Position numbers and translations under genes: made by a program
Notes under the pieces: generated by a model
What the model was told of the DNA's origin: nothing
Databases searched by the model: none
The model's input: only the letters and a program-made list of their open reading frames with translations
Assembly: GCF_029784135.1 (NCBI RefSeq)
Contig: NC_073745.1
Location: 111,659,216-111,723,215 of the forward strand
DNA: 64,000 nucleotides
Source: Toxorhynchites rutilus septentrionalis
Lineage: Eukaryota > Arthropoda > Insecta > Diptera > Culicidae
Direction: 5' to 3'
Shown here: positions 44,167 through 57,533 of the stretch, piece by piece
Numbering within the stretch: position 1 is the stretch's first letter
Layout: every line of letters starts with the position of its first letter

Positions 44167-44790
44167 TGTTCCTGCCAGCGAGCGTTCAACGTCACTAGAG
44201 GCTCGATAGTGTGTCGTGTATTGAATGAAAGAGTGGTGCGATTTTGTTCGCAACATCAAATCGAAGGTGGAGCTCGATGAAATTACTCAGAGCGTAAGTT
44301 TTAATGCCGCCTGGTGGAGATCGCTTGTGTATTGTGTATTCTGCAGAACGAATCATGACTCAATCGTTATCAACTGATTCTATTAAACAATGAGTCTATC
44401 CACACAACTGAAACTTTTTACTAAAGATTTGTTTCAAAAATGTCTATGTATTCTAGAATAATATCCAAAGTGACGAACAAGAACATTAAATAATTCATTT
44501 TTCAACACACGAACTAAACAACTGAAATTTTCAAAATCTTTTCGCACTCTGACATTAATTGATATTCTGTGTTCCGTTCTTTCTTTTGTTGCTTCTCGGT
44601 AACAGTTTTTTATCGTTTGTTTCACGATATCGGATAACAAAGATAACGGATCGAAGTATTGTCGATTCAGTCCTATTTATTATTGTTGTGATATTTGCAT
44701 GTTTACGCAAAATTTTGTCTACATTACGATCGCGTCAAATTGACACATAACCGTAGAGATAACATAGATAACTTAAATATTTAAACGCTT
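44167..44790. other. No gene; fragment shared with 57540-57620
   Basis: Near 44215-44330 the text 'gtggtgcgattttgttcgcaac' and 'atgccgcctggtggagatcgcttg' repeats, imperfectly, the spacer between MITEs M1 and M2 (57540-57650). Otherwise AT-rich and unrecognised. Confidence 0.5.
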
Positions 44791-45786
44791 TAAGGTAAAG
44801 GTGGAAGCTAGCCATTGTAGTAGTATAGCCCAGTAGTAAACCCACATGTAAAAATGGGGTAATAGTGTTTGTGAGAGAAGAGCAAAGCACACGTAAATAG
44901 ATCAATTTACTTATCAGACTGTGTGGCGCTTCATTGACACGAGTCTTTGAATACATTTGAAAAAAAAATAACAATTCAATACTAAAGTAAAATGTATGAA
45001 CGATATGTTCCGATGAACAATTGCAAATATAAATATATATAGAAGGTACATTTGCATATGAAGAAAAATTTTGATTATACGCGAGCGTTACATAAGCAAA
45101 TTTATAACGCATGCGAATTAGGCTCTTTTGGTATTGACAAGTTCTTCCGCATAGTAACTCGATATTGATAATTGCTTAATATTTTCCTTCATTGATCGTA
45201 TTGTTTTCACATATTCACGTTGGAGAGCCTTAACTCTTCTCTTTGTTGGCCGAGGCATTTTGATTGAATGTAATACTTTTCCGTTTACTGTTTTTGAAAG
45301 GATAGGCAGCCGTGGCAGTGTTCCGAGCTATGCAATACAATTTTCTTACCCAATGTTAAAGTTGCTAAAACTTACATTATAGACCCATTAAATGTAAAAA
45401 TAATAATTGTATTGATATCAACACAATTTGATTCTATTGATTTTCATGACATGAAACGCTATGACTCACGAATAACATTTTATTGAGCGGTTTTTTTAGC
45501 TGTTTTGATTATGTTGTGATTATTAAAATTTAACTTTCAGAGCACTAGCTCGAGTTTTCCGACGTTTTTCACTAAACAGTACGACAGCAGATGAAAATTT
45601 AATATCTTGTGAGTAATTGACTAGCGTTTGGTTGATATTACTTGATGGGAAGTGTGCAAAAACGATCATTTTCTTCACACTGTTTCGCAAAATTATTGAT
45701 TTTCGTGCGAGGGGTGAGGGAGGGAGATAAAAGAAATGAGCGCCATTGTGGCAGCCTTTTGTGGCTAGCTTCCACCTTCACCTTAA
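44791..45786. mobile_element. MITE K, about 1 kb, with a small ORF
   Basis: Inverted ends TAAGGTAAAGGTGGAAGCTA (left) and TTAAGGTGAAGGTGGAAGCT (right, inverted) overlap possible TTAA or TA target copies. The TAAGGTGGAA core resembles the ends of MITEs M1/M2. The only coherent coding sequence inside is a 46-codon frame on the minus strand. Confidence 0.7.
45118..45258 (-). CDS. 46-residue basic peptide ORF in MITE K
   Basis: Complete frame from ATG (45258) to TAA (45118). It opens MPRPTKRRVKALQREYVKT and is rich in Lys/Arg with a probable helix (residues 6-30). The start resembles the basic N-termini of some transposases, but no family can be named. It could be the leftover first exon of an autonomous relative or a chance frame. 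Confidence 0.3.
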   Translation of the reverse strand: MPRPTKRRVKALQREYVKTIRSMKENIKQLSISSYYAEELVNTKRA

Positions 45787-45814
45787 AAGAAAATAGACTT
45801 CAATATACTAGTCT

Positions 45815-47479
45815 TTGGTTGGTAAATGACTGGACTAAGCGTACCATCGGTACTTCGCGTACCTGCAGGCATAAAATAGACCCCATTCGTGGTCCTTAGC
45901 CTGTCCAGTAACTCCTATCCCTACCTCCCCGTGGTGCCGGCTGGGGTACGAGTAACCATAGTGAAGATCGGGTAACCAACCCCGGTGGGATCATGGTCTT
46001 ATGCTGACAGGGAAGGGGGCCTATCCGAGCGTCTGTTCACCATGGAAGTGCGGCTCAAAACAGCGTCTGATACCCACAGAACAGCTACCGGAGGAGTGGA
46101 AGGACGGGGAAATCTGCCCCATCTATAAAAAAGGCGACAAGTTGGATTGTGGGAACTATCGTGCCATCACAATCCTGAATGGTGCCTACAAAATTTTGTC
46201 TCAGATCCTCTTCCGCCGCCTATCGCCAATAGTAAGTAGATTTGTGGGAAGTTATCAGGCCGGATTCATGCCCGGTTGCTCGACGACGGACCAGATTTTT
46301 ACACTGCGGCAGATTCTCCAAAAGTGCCGCGAGTATCAGGTCCCTACACACCACATCTTCGTCGACTTCAAGGCCGCATATGATACAATCTACCGACGAC
46401 AGCTATGGAGGATCATGGACGAACACGGCTTTCCCCGAAAGCTGACAAGACTGATTCAGGTAACGATGAACGTTATGCGATGCAGTGTGCGGATCTCAGG
46501 TGAGCTGTCGGAATCATTTGAGACTCACAGGGGACTTCGACAAGGCGATGGAATCTCCTGTCTGCTCTTCAACGTGGCGCTGGAAGGTGATATGCGGAGA
46601 GCGGGCTTCAACATGCGGGGCACGATTTTCAACAAGTCTAGTCAGTTTATCTGCTTCGCCGACGACGTGGACATAATCGGAAGAACACATGCGACGGTAG
46701 CCGACTTGTATACCCGACTGAAACACGAGGTAGGGCTGATTGGGCTTGGGATCAATGCATCTAAGACTAAATACATGCTAGCAGGAGGGACTGATCGCAA
46801 CAGAGTTCTTCTTGGTAGTAGTGTTGTGATCGACGGCGACGAGCTCGAGGTGGTAGAGGAATTTGTCTACCTTGGCTCGTTGATAACAACTGACAACAAC
46901 AACAGCCGTGAAATTCGAAGACGCATTGTCAATGGAAGTCGTGCCTACTATGGGCTCCGCAAATCCTTGAGGTCCAACAAACTCCGACCCCGTACGAAGT
47001 GTAGCATGTTCAAATCCCTAATTCGACCGGTTGTTCTCTATGGGCACGAAGCATGGACGATGCTTGAAGAGGACTCACAAGCGGTTGGAGTTTTCGAACG
47101 CCGAGTGCTCAGAACAATATGCGGTGGTGTACAGGAAAGCGGAATATGGAGAAGGAGAATGAACCACGAGCTGGCGCAACTCTACGGCGAACCCAGCATT
47201 CAGAAAGTCGCCAAGGCTGGACGAGTGCGATGGGCAGGGCATGTTGCAAGATTGCCGGACAGCAGTCCTACAAAGATGGTGTTCGCATCGAATCCGGTAG
47301 GAACAAGAAGGAGAGGAGCCCAGCGAGCGAGATGGTTGGACCATGTGGAGCAGGACATGGCAAGAATCGGTGCAGCCGGGAGTTGGAGAACTGCAGCCAT
47401 GGATCGGGATTATTGGCGAAAAATTGTGAAGAAGATCTAATCTCTCAATGGGATGTAGTATCATTATAAATAAAAAAAA
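45815..47479 (+). mobile_element. RTE-like non-LTR retrotransposon, internally deleted
   Basis: The 5' part (45815-46060) has GC-rich UTR-like text ('ccccgtggtgccggctgggg'). A sudden join at about 46060 leads into the reverse transcriptase, so the endonuclease is missing. A short A-run ends at 47480. Flanked by ACTAGTCT at 45807-45814 and 47480-47487. The long intact frame suggests a recent insertion. Confidence 0.8.
46001..47440 (+). CDS. Reverse transcriptase of RTE-like LINE (endonuclease deleted)
   Basis: 479 codons without a stop. From residue 27 it reads as a LINE RT: LPEEWKDGEICPIYKKGDK, CGNYRAITILNGAYKILSQI, SYQAGFMPGCSTTDQIFTLR, the first catalytic Asp in FVDFKAAYDT (about residue 121), GLRQGDGISCLLFNVALE, and the catalytic pair in CFADDVDII (about 222). 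Then follow YLGSLITTDNNNSREI and the C-terminal RWAGHVARLPD and RWLDHVEQD blocks seen in RTE-type and related endonuclease-RT proteins. The first 26 residues come from a deletion join, so the start is artificial. All visible RT motifs are intact, but without an endonuclease autonomous retrotransposition is unlikely. Clade assignment is tentative. Confidence 0.88.
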   Translation: MLTGKGAYPSVCSPWKCGSKQRLIPTEQLPEEWKDGEICPIYKKGDKLDCGNYRAITILNGAYKILSQILFRRLSPIVSRFVGSYQAGFMPGCSTTDQIFTLRQILQKCREYQVPTHHIFVDFKAAYDTIYRRQLWRIMDEHGFPRKLTRLIQVTMNVMRCSVRISGELSESFETHRGLRQGDGISCLLFNVALEGDMRRAGFNMRGTIFNKSSQFICFADDVDIIGRTHATVADLYTRLKHEVGLIGLGINASKTKYMLAGGTDRNRVLLGSSVVIDGDELEVVEEFVYLGSLITTDNNNSREIRRRIVNGSRAYYGLRKSLRSNKLRPRTKCSMFKSLIRPVVLYGHEAWTMLEEDSQAVGVFERRVLRTICGGVQESGIWRRRMNHELAQLYGEPSIQKVAKAGRVRWAGHVARLPDSSPTKMVFASNPVGTRRRGAQRARWLDHVEQDMARIGAAGSWRTAAMDRDYWRKIVKKI

Positions 47480-47480
47480 A

Positions 47481-48446
47481 CTAGTCTCGCGGACATCAAA
47501 ATTAGATTTTTTTTTAAAACCGAAAAATCATCGGTAATAAGGGTTTTAAAAAAATATTGTTGATGCTAAATGTCTTAAAATTGCATGACTAGTCGAGATT
47601 TAAAGTTATCTCAAATTTTTTTTTTGTCAAAGATCGACTTTTGAGGTGGAAAAACGACCAAGTGCCAAAAAAAAAATTTTTTTTTGACAATTTTTTTTTC
47701 GAGATAATAGTAAATATTGACTTTTCGTGCAATTATAAGACATTTGGCATAACAATTCTAACGTCCGTTAACGTCCGTGAGACTAGTAAATGAAGTCCGA
47801 ATTGAGCTAATATTTTGCGTTGGGTATATTATTGTGCAAATCATTTCGGAGTAAGTTTCGAATGAAAAATCAAGATAACTATTTTCAATTGCATCCAAAA
47901 CAATACGTTTTTCCTTGCGTGTGAATTTTTGACAAAAAAAATTCGAGATGACAGTAGATCTCGTCGTTTCATGCTATTTAATACATTTGTAACCAACCAT
48001 TTTTTTTTTGAAAACCTCAAGGGACCAATCGGACTCAAGTCCGATTGAGCTGATATTTTACATAGGGTATTTTTTCGAGGCGGTGAAATTTTTTTATGGG
48101 GTAACTCTTTGAAATTCGAGATGACCATTTTCATTGCACTCAGCAATGACAATGAAACAGCAATTAGGATTTCCACTAAAAAACTGACGTTGGTAGCATA
48201 AATTTAATCAAACTGCATTGCTTTCAATATCAAGACGTTGGCAGTGTTTTTCCATCAAGTGCACACAGTTTTCACGGATCCGTATGCCAATTTTAGGTTT
48301 AATTCTAAGAAAAGCCTTGCACTGAAAATTCTTCGTTTTGGTGCTTACGTCAAAATGCGAAATTACGGCAGTATAGATAAATTCCCCCTTCAAACGCAAG
48401 TACTTCTATCTGATTATGTTTATTTTTTTAAGAATTATAACTATTT
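47481..48446. repeat. AT-rich repeat region with 244-bp direct repeat
   Basis: The text AGTCCGA.TTGAGCT.ATATTTT starts at 47794 and again at 48038, each followed by a GGGTAT…TTTCG block, and ACGTCCGT is doubled at 47761. GACTAGT recurs (47585, 47781). No coding sequence. Confidence 0.5.
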
Positions 48447-48945
48447 TTTTTTTATCCCTTTTGTTTAATTTAGGCTCATTAGCATTTTAGCTGTAACAGA
48501 GCCGAATTTGAATCGTGTACATGTCACATATTTATCATATCTATAATTAGCACATTACACAGTTGCCATTTTTCGGCGTTAGAGTATTCCCTTCTATACC
48601 ATTGCAAATGGTACAAATTTACACAGTAGCCATTTAGGCGTAAGAGTTTCCTATCTGTTCTTCCATTATCCAGTTAAGACTGGACAGCGGAGACAGTCGT
48701 TGATCCATTGTTGAGTTATTTATAGAACAGCAGCCCGATGTGTCTTGCAGAGCAGAGCAGTTGTATGGATGAATCGATCTTATTTCGACCGTGGATCGAT
48801 CTCCATCGCTGATGATTGTTGCGTGGACGTAGTTATTCTGTAACAACACAAAGATGTTCAATGGGGGCCCTGAGTTTTGAACTCACGATCGATCGCTTAC
48901 CAAGCGTACGCGCAACCAATGTGGCTACGGAGACCCCCTCTTTTT
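48447..48945 (-). mobile_element. SINE-T copy 2, minus
   Basis: Same structure as copy 1: a tRNA-Thr-like head at 48870-48945 on the minus strand, here with loop CTTGGTAAG, a body, and an A-rich tail at the left. Perfect 13-bp duplication ATTATAACTATTT at 48434-48446 and 48946-48958. Confidence 0.92.
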
Positions 48946-48959
48946 ATTATAACTATTTG

Positions 48960-51063
48960 AACATTAAAAAAAACCACCGGCTAAAAATCCTAAAAATATT
49001 AAAAATTCGCTGATTTAATTTTTTACTGCCAGTTTTTGCAGATTGTATTTGCACGAATATGGTCGCAATGAATTCGGTAGAGCTCCACTATCTTCTCAAA
49101 ATATATTAGGAATCGTTGAAGATCGAGCGTTTATTGAAGGATAATTTTGCGGTTGTCTTATTTAAGAAGAACAGGCCAGTTTGCAAAATATTTATTTTAC
49201 GACGAATGGTGACATAATTGAATGTTTACATAAATCATAATTCTGTGTAAATCACAGTTAAACGCGTACGACGTTTCTGTAATTTACGCAGAATTATGGT
49301 TTGTGCAGTGGATCATATGTTCAATTTTTCTCATACACAGCCAACGTTAAACAGGTAGTCTCGCAAAACCAGCTGAGAAATCTGTCTGCGAAGATGCATC
49401 TTCTCCGAAATTACAGAAACAAATCTGGCCTTCTCTATCCCCACAGCGGTAGCGCCATAGCAATCGCACCTCAGTGTCTCTCCCAACCCACCCATCCTGG
49501 GGTGGAAATGATATCCAGCTGTGTACGAACATTGGCACATTAACGTCCCCGGGCAAAGAGCAGAGTCACCCTTTGACTTTGTGGCTAGATTTTATGTGTT
49601 CCTCTGATTAGGCAAGAATGATCGATTCATGGAGCATGCACAACTTTGTGGGCGCGAACGGATCGTTTGGTTGTCGATCGTCGTGACTGGAAAATTAATG
49701 GGCTCTTGGGGAAGATGAGCTTCGCCACTATTTTTATCTTTACGATCACCACCTTGCGTAACTTCGGACAAATTTACCCAGTCTGGGGTTAATTTGCGAT
49801 GTTTGGGAAACTCCATAACCAGTGATCTTTAAAAACAACCATAAATTCCTGCCTGTTTTTCGACTCTGAAAATTAGTTCCCGATGGCGTATATTTTGTTC
49901 AATATTCATGAGAGATAAATATTTGTCACTGCTCAAAAATATTAATTTCAATAATCTCTGCTCCACTAAATTCTTCCATCGGCATTTTTCCCCAGCTACC
50001 ATCGTGAGTGTATCCAATTTCTTGGACAATTAAACATAATGGCCTCATTAATACTTATGATTAAACGATACCAATTAATATAAACGGCCCATTTAATCTT
50101 GCCATCGCAAATTTGCCGTACACAGGAGTACGATGGCCATCATGGTCCGCAGCAGTCCGGAGTGTCATCAACGAGGCGAGCACTGCATATTGAAGTGGTT
50201 CCACATTCGGACGGAACGAGATGTCCCCAAGCAGAGGAGTTCGCTCATGTTCCATCGTGGCGCAGAACGGCTTATCAGATTCGGACAGTTAGTATCAAAA
50301 TGCGCACGTCAGATCGTCTTCAGTGCATGTCGGTTTTGTTGGTTTTGTTTTACCCTGCTCGGAGTGGCCACTCTCTTCGCCCACCTCCGTCGACAGCCGT
50401 TGATTAAATTGTACTGCAAGACATGCTTCAGATCGACTATCGGCGGTTCATTAAAACACATCATCACCAGGCGGAGAAGATCGACTATTAAGATTCTTAA
50501 CGACCTTCATAAGTTTGATAAAGTATTAATATTTTCCCAAAGCGCGCGGCGTGGAAGAACGACGCGCGGACTCAAAACGGACTGCACCGAGCTGATGGAA
50601 AAGCAATCGAGATCACCGACGGCGATATGAACTGGATTTCTGTTCATTTGTTTTTGCGGTGGCAAACGCGAACAGGAGTCCCCGAATATGAAACTGGTGC
50701 AATTAGAATCAGTGCCACTAATGTGGGATTAGTTCAGTATGAATGTCTAATATTTTAGATGCTTATGAAAATAAGGCGGCGTCTGGTCGGTTAAGTTTCG
50801 AAACTGTTGATATGCTGTTACGTTATTCGAAATAGGAGCTGATTCCGAAGAATGCTCGCAGACTCCGACGATATCCGTATAATGGCCATTTAGTAAGATC
50901 ACTTTCATAGCGAATTCGTCCAAAGAGAAAGCGAAACTAAAAAGTGAGATTAGAAAATGTGGACCATGACTTAGTCAACTTTCAAACCCTTAAACTAATT
51001 TCGTTTATTCCTAAATTATAGATAGAGCGATAGAGCAAAGTTTAGCTTTGCAGCCATTCCATG
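48960..51063. other. No recognisable gene
   Basis: Largely unique. A GC-richer stretch at about 50060-50650 holds a 165-codon + strand frame (50133-50630) that overlaps other frames and contains one hydrophobic segment (FCWFCFTLLGVATLF), but no family motif. It may be host non-coding DNA. Confidence 0.4.
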
Positions 51064-52165
51064 TAAAACCGATATAGTGGTTCTCAGATTTTCGTCAAAA
51101 GTGGTAATTTTGTACTTTATCGCAAAACATTAGACTCGTATTTTTTGTTTTTTATGAGAGTGCCCATTTCCATTTTAGGGTGGTCCGAAAAATCAATTTT
51201 TTCAGCTTTTTCCCAAAAATGACTTTTTTCAAAAATTCATAACTTTTGACCCACTGAACCGATTTAGATGATCGACATATAAAATTGAAACCAATTAAAA
51301 AAATACCTTGCCTTTTATTAAAAATATATTGAGTTTGCACAAAAAATGGATTTTTTATTTTATCATTGTTTTTATGATTTTGGACTAGAGAGCGGTATAA
51401 TTTTTATATTCTTTCTTGAAAGCTGAGGATTTTCTACATAACATATCTCGATACCAGATATGCTATTTTTCTCGCTTTTGAGATATGATTTTTAAAAATT
51501 AACCGATGGTTCGAAAAACCAAATTTTCCCACTTGTTTCCACTACAAAAATTTATAACTTTTGAACTACTTGACCGATTTAGATGATCCACATATCAAAT
51601 GGAGGCTTATGATTTAGTTTTCTTTGAAAAAATATTACTTTTGCGAAAAATTTGGCTGTAATTATTAATTGAATTAGTTTTCCATAGTTTTATCGATTAA
51701 AGATAGAGGGCGCTATGTTTTTTAGATTTCTTTTTTAAAGCTGAGGATTTTTAACATAATATACCTCGATACCAGAGATGCAATTTTTTTCGTTTATGAG
51801 TTATTATTTTGCTAATTTAACATGTTGTAAGTCTTCGTTCAATATTCCTATGTGACTAGACTAGACCTATGCGACTAGAATTCAATCTAAACGGGATTGT
51901 GATATTTTTTCAAGGAAGGATGGTTTATTGGCTTCTATTTGATACGTCAGTTATCTAAATCGGTTCAGTAGTTCAAAAGTTATGAATTTTTGTAAAAAAG
52001 TCATTTTTGGGAAAAAGTGGAAAACATTGATTTTTTCGACCACCCTTAAATGGAAATGGTCATCCCAACGAAAAAATAAAAAAAAGGTTCTTATATTTTG
52101 CGATGAAGAACAAAAGTACCACTTTTCATGGAAATCTGTAGAACCACTATATCGGTTTGACATTT
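51064..52165. mobile_element. Foldback element FB3
   Basis: The left arm (51064-51325) is inverted at 51905-52165: ACCGATATAGTGGTTCT at both outer ends, 'ccatttccattt', 'cccaaaaatgacttttt', 'ttcataacttttga', 'gaaccgatttagat'. A third, direct partial copy lies at 51530-51640. Non-coding; transcripts would fold into a long hairpin. Confidence 0.75.
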
Positions 52166-53066
52166 TGTTGTTTGACGAGGTGCTCAAATCACGTAACGCT
52201 AACAATTCAGATTTTTTTATATAGGTAGGGCAATTCTTGATTTTTTCCATAAGTTATATTGTTATTTTGATATGGACACAGTTCCCAAATGAACGATATA
52301 CTGTTTCTTATTTATTCAGAAGAGTATCTTCTAGATAAACGACAATTTCACTCAAAGATTTCTTTTGATACAAGTGCACCGCAATTTATATAGTTGAATT
52401 TATATTTTTGGTCATGTCGTTGTTGTTCGATTTTGTCGAGAAATTATAACAAATCCAAATAACCAGTACCCCTATATGCATTTACAACTTTGTTATAAGG
52501 TGATAGATGACCACCCAACTCCGTTTTTTTCAATGCCATATAAGCGATTATATCTGAGACTGCCATTCTTTCATAAGGGTGACTCCAAGATTGAAGAGTA
52601 AAATAACAATATGTATGTTTCTGAACGAGCTATCGAGTTGATTTAATTTACGATAAAATGAAAATATGATTTTAGAAAATGTATACATCTCTATCTCACA
52701 AACGCTTTTCAAACCAAAACTATGTTTTTGTTTATTTTTTGTCATTATTCTTAAATTTTAATTTCCACTTTTATAGAATCAACCCGTTGTTATACAAAAA
52801 AAAGATTAGTGTTCTTCAGTTCGATAATGAAAAATTATTTCACATATTACTACATATTTTTGAAGATATAATTCGATCAGACAATTAGTTTTAAAGTTCT
52901 GATCTGCTGAAAAAAGTCCTCAATTTGGGTTACGCTTTTATTAAAACTGAACACTGTTGATAGCCACCATCAAATGGATTCTGTGTTGAATTTCTTTAAA
53001 ACAGCAATATTTGGAAAATGTTCATCAGAACATGATGGAATTGTATCTCACGTTTTACCGGCCAAT
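52166..53066. other. No gene seen
   Basis: AT-rich sequence with no recognised element; ORFs of 65-69 codons show no motif. Confidence 0.5.
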
Positions 53067-54182
<1,116 letters not shown>

Positions 54183-54193
54183 TAAGAAAAAAA

Positions 54194-54430
54194 ATGGCTT
54201 TTTCCAAAAAGTTGTCTAATTATTTTTCGATTATTTCAAGTATGCCAATTATAAAAGCCAACCAGAACTTTGATGTGGAATGTAATGAAATTTATGATGA
54301 AAATTCCAATCACAATCTCCTTCGCAAAGTTTCTTCGGTACTTAAACCTTCCTTCGTTGTGGAAAATAAAGCAGGTACATCTCAGAATGTTTTATTGATT
54401 GGTTTATTGTCTGTTCTATTAACTCAATAA
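54194..54430 (+). CDS. Unidentified 78-codon ORF
   Basis: It starts MAFSKKLSNYFSIISSMPII and contains a polar stretch (CNEIYDENSNHNLLRKVSS) that looks more protein-like than its AT-rich surroundings, then a hydrophobic end. A donor-like GCAGGTACAT occurs near 54371. I do not recognise it. It lies just outside foldback FB4 and may be a decayed exon or chance. Confidence 0.2.
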   Translation: MAFSKKLSNYFSIISSMPIIKANQNFDVECNEIYDENSNHNLLRKVSSVLKPSFVVENKAGTSQNVLLIGLLSVLLTQ

Positions 54431-54891
54431 AATTCTTCAAAAATTATGACTTTTTCATTTTTTTGACCCACATGTCCCGTTTTCTTCTTGAACTTTTTGG
54501 TCAAACTATCTTTGTGCCACTGAAATATTGAACTATATATTTTTTTGTTTACGTGTATTTTTTACTTCACTCAGTTTATTTTTATTCTTTTTATCATTTT
54601 CTTCTTATTATTTTTCGTTCTTCTTCTTTTGTACTCACATTTCTAGAGGAAATTTGTTTTTGGTTTTGTGTTCTTTTTCTGATTTGGTTCCTTTACATGT
54701 CACATTTTTATGAAATAGATTTCTGAGATACACAGGCTCCGAACGGATTTTGATGATTCTATACACTAGTCTGTGAATGATTTAAATTGTCGAAAGTTGG
54801 AAGCATTTCCATTTTCGCGTACATTAGCTGATCTAACCGTGCTCTCGAAAACGAGTAACTAATGTAGCGATGATGCACAATTTTTATGTAT

Positions 54892-55800
54892 AACCAGCTA
54901 ACCCGGTGAACTTCGTTCCACCAGATTTTTTTTTATAAATGAATTATTTTGAACATTCACGTATTCTCACCGAACGAACGTTCGTGGGTTCAATCGCAGA
55001 ACACTCCATTGATTGACCTTTAAAATTTCCATTTGGTTCTTTGCAATTTCAATTTACTATAAATTTCCATTTACTTCTACCAAAACTCACCACTATGATA
55101 AAAAAAATATTTCCAGACATAATTTTCGCTGTTGATTCACTTGCAAACAACATGAGAAACGTTACATGGAGTATATGTTTGATGCAAAAAAAAGCAAGTT
55201 TTCATTCAAAATTTTCATTTTTCACCTGGGAATCATCTTCGCTTTACACTAACGAAACACGAAGCTTAATTCCGCAAACGCGAAATCCGATTTAACTAAC
55301 AACAATATCATTGTGGAACATATGGGCATTTTCTTTCGAACTTTCTACCAAAGCTTCCCAAACATTAAAAGTTTTTTCCTCACCATTATATTGATCTACG
55401 GGCAGAGACACATACAACAAAACAAAGACGGCTCAAATCGGACCATTCCTTTTTCGTGTTTTGCGTTAAACAACACATTTGGCCTTCCATTTTAATTTAT
55501 ATAGATAGAACCTTCGAACCTTCACCTTCGAACAAAGAGCGCAAACATCGAATGGTCTAATAACGCTTATCGTGATGTAATTTCCGAACATATGGGGATT
55601 CAATATTCCGAATTTTTCGACTTTTCTTCAGAATTTTCCGAAAATTTTCCAATCACAACGATATTGAACAATGGTTAAAGACAAATGTTACAAAATAATG
55701 ACGGCTTAATTCGAATAATTCATTCTTCGGGTTTTGCGCATAGCAACACATTTGGCTTTCCATTATATGGATGTCAACGCAAATTAGGTGGCCGTAATTC
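54892..55800 (-). mobile_element. Family-D copy D6, minus, older and longer
   Basis: The minus-strand end reads GAAGTTCACCGGGTTAGCTGG, a decayed form of the family's 3' end (20 bases of overlap at most). Following blocks parallel D3 ('actccattgattgacc', 'ttcgctgttgattcacttgcaaacaacatgagaaac'). At 55290-55500 and 55570-55790 a roughly 280-bp-spaced duplication shares 'cattcctttttcgtgttttgcg'-like text and 'acatttggc.ttccat'. No coding sequence. Confidence 0.5.
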
Positions 55801-55934
55801 GCTCGTTCAAAATGAAAAAGTTGGTGTCTATAGAATGAACACTAATGAGAGAGGAAATGTTGCAATTTAAGCTACTTTCACAACTTGTTGGGCATGAAAG
55901 AAGACTTTTGCGATTTGTATCACACATTTTCGTT

Positions 55935-56265
55935 CCAGATAACAGGGGGTATTCTAGTGTAGAGACACGAATTTCGGACGTTTTTTCGAGCTCCGTAAAA
56001 ATGAAACAAAAAATATTTTTACCATCCATCATATCATTATTTGTTCATCTATATTTTAACAATAGAAGAAAAATTGAACGAAGAAAAAATATGAATAACT
56101 AAAATAGTTAAGAGCTGTTGAAGCAAGGGGGTTCAAAAAAAGTGGCGTGCACGATTCCAGCCCTTCTGGTTATCTGGAACAAAAAAAATCGAACAGATTC
56201 TGAATCAGTAAAGATGTCGCTATCGCATGAACCTCGGACAAGTCGACAACATCTTTTTTGACAAA
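55935..56265 (+). repeat. Repeat F, copy 2 (plus)
   Basis: Inverted counterpart of 1-330: GGGGGTATTCTAGTGTAGAG at the left, CCCTTCTGGTTATCTGGAAC and GATTCTGAATCAG at the right. Its ORF of 85 codons lacks known motifs. Confidence 0.7.
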
Positions 56266-56692
56266 AAAAAATGTTTGAAAAACAAAATGCCGTTTCGAAC
56301 GTTCTTTCTTACGTTTCCCGATTTTTGAAAAATAGTAAAATAGTAAAAAAATAGTAAAAGTAAAAAATATTATTTTCTCAGAGTTTCATGCGAAAGAGAG
56401 TTGCATGCAGATTGTATTCATATGAATTCGACATGAATCGGTTCAGTAGAACTTGAGATATCGTGTACGCCAGTTTGAAATAACTAGTTTCGAGAAAAAC
56501 GCGTTTGATTGTGATGGTCGTACCAGGTTAGATACCGTATCACTAAAATGCCATTTTCGATAGGTTCTCTCTAGGGTATATTCTTGAATGCATAAACTAC
56601 AGAAATATGAAGGGAAAAAAATGATTTTTGTCAAATTTCTAGACAAGAACACTACCTTAATACAATATCACTTCGGGGAATCAATAATGCGT
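56266..56692. other. No gene seen
   Basis: AT-rich sequence; the phrase CGAGAAAAACGCGTTT also occurs near 14890, so part of it is repetitive. Confidence 0.45.
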
Positions 56693-56694
56693 TA

Positions 56695-57533
56695 AGGTGG
56701 AAACAGAATGCCGCGTTGTGCGTTGCTTCTCATCAGCTGTCATTGCTTGCGTTTTGTACTAAAATATTCGCCCGACGCAGTCTGTTGATTTGCAGTCACA
56801 ATCTAGCATTCGCGTCACCACTTGTCATGTAAACAAAAAATAAATAAAAGTCGTATGAAAATCTTGTTGTGTCCACGGATCAGTTGAATGTTTTTAAAAA
56901 CAACACATTGACAAATCCGACATATTGAGCTTCGTTTACTAGTTTAGGAGAGCGTGAAAGAATAGCTGATTTGCAGTCGGAATGAACATGTTTTCAAAAT
57001 TAAATTATGAATGAAATTAGCTTTTCCATATCAAACTGGTATTCTATTTAAATGAAAAACATTTTTGTTTGCAGGTGCTGAAAAAGTCTCATACGAAAAT
57101 TATTTATGAAGACAACTCTATATTATGATGAAAAAATTCAGCAACAATGTTGGAATTGTTCAGCCATATGGTTGAATGAAAGTCAGAAACACGTGTTTCA
57201 AGTAATCAAATAACATGATGTGAAAATTTTCATTCAAATTTTAGAATTTAAAAACCGGCTTCGTGTCTTCTAATCTGATAGAGATTACACTAACGAGTTC
57301 GGGACCCAAATTATGGCCCTAATTTGAAGTTGCTACCGGACGTCGACATCATACCACTGTCATCGCGAATTCGGCGCAAGCAGTTTAGAACAAAAGTTAG
57401 CGTTTAGTACAACGATGCTAATGACGCAACGCATTATTGTGTTCGATTAAATGGAAATACTCATATTTAAAATGAAGTGTCAAAGCACAATTGTCGCAAC
57501 GCGACGCATAGCGCGGCATTCTGTTTCCACCTT
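56695..57533 (+). mobile_element. MITE M1, 839 bp
   Basis: Inverted ends AGGTGGAAACAGAATGCCGC at both sides are flanked by TA at 56693-56694 and 57534-57535. Non-coding. It shares an internal block near 57310-57375 (CCAAATTATGGCCC, TACCACTGTCATCGC) with the histone array (24250-24300). It is uninterrupted at the point where M2 is split. Confidence 0.85.

Noticed and set aside
50133..50630. 165-codon ORF as a host gene
   Set aside because: No family motif, overlapping long frames on the same DNA, no splice or poly(A) context; kept only as a remark in the region entry.
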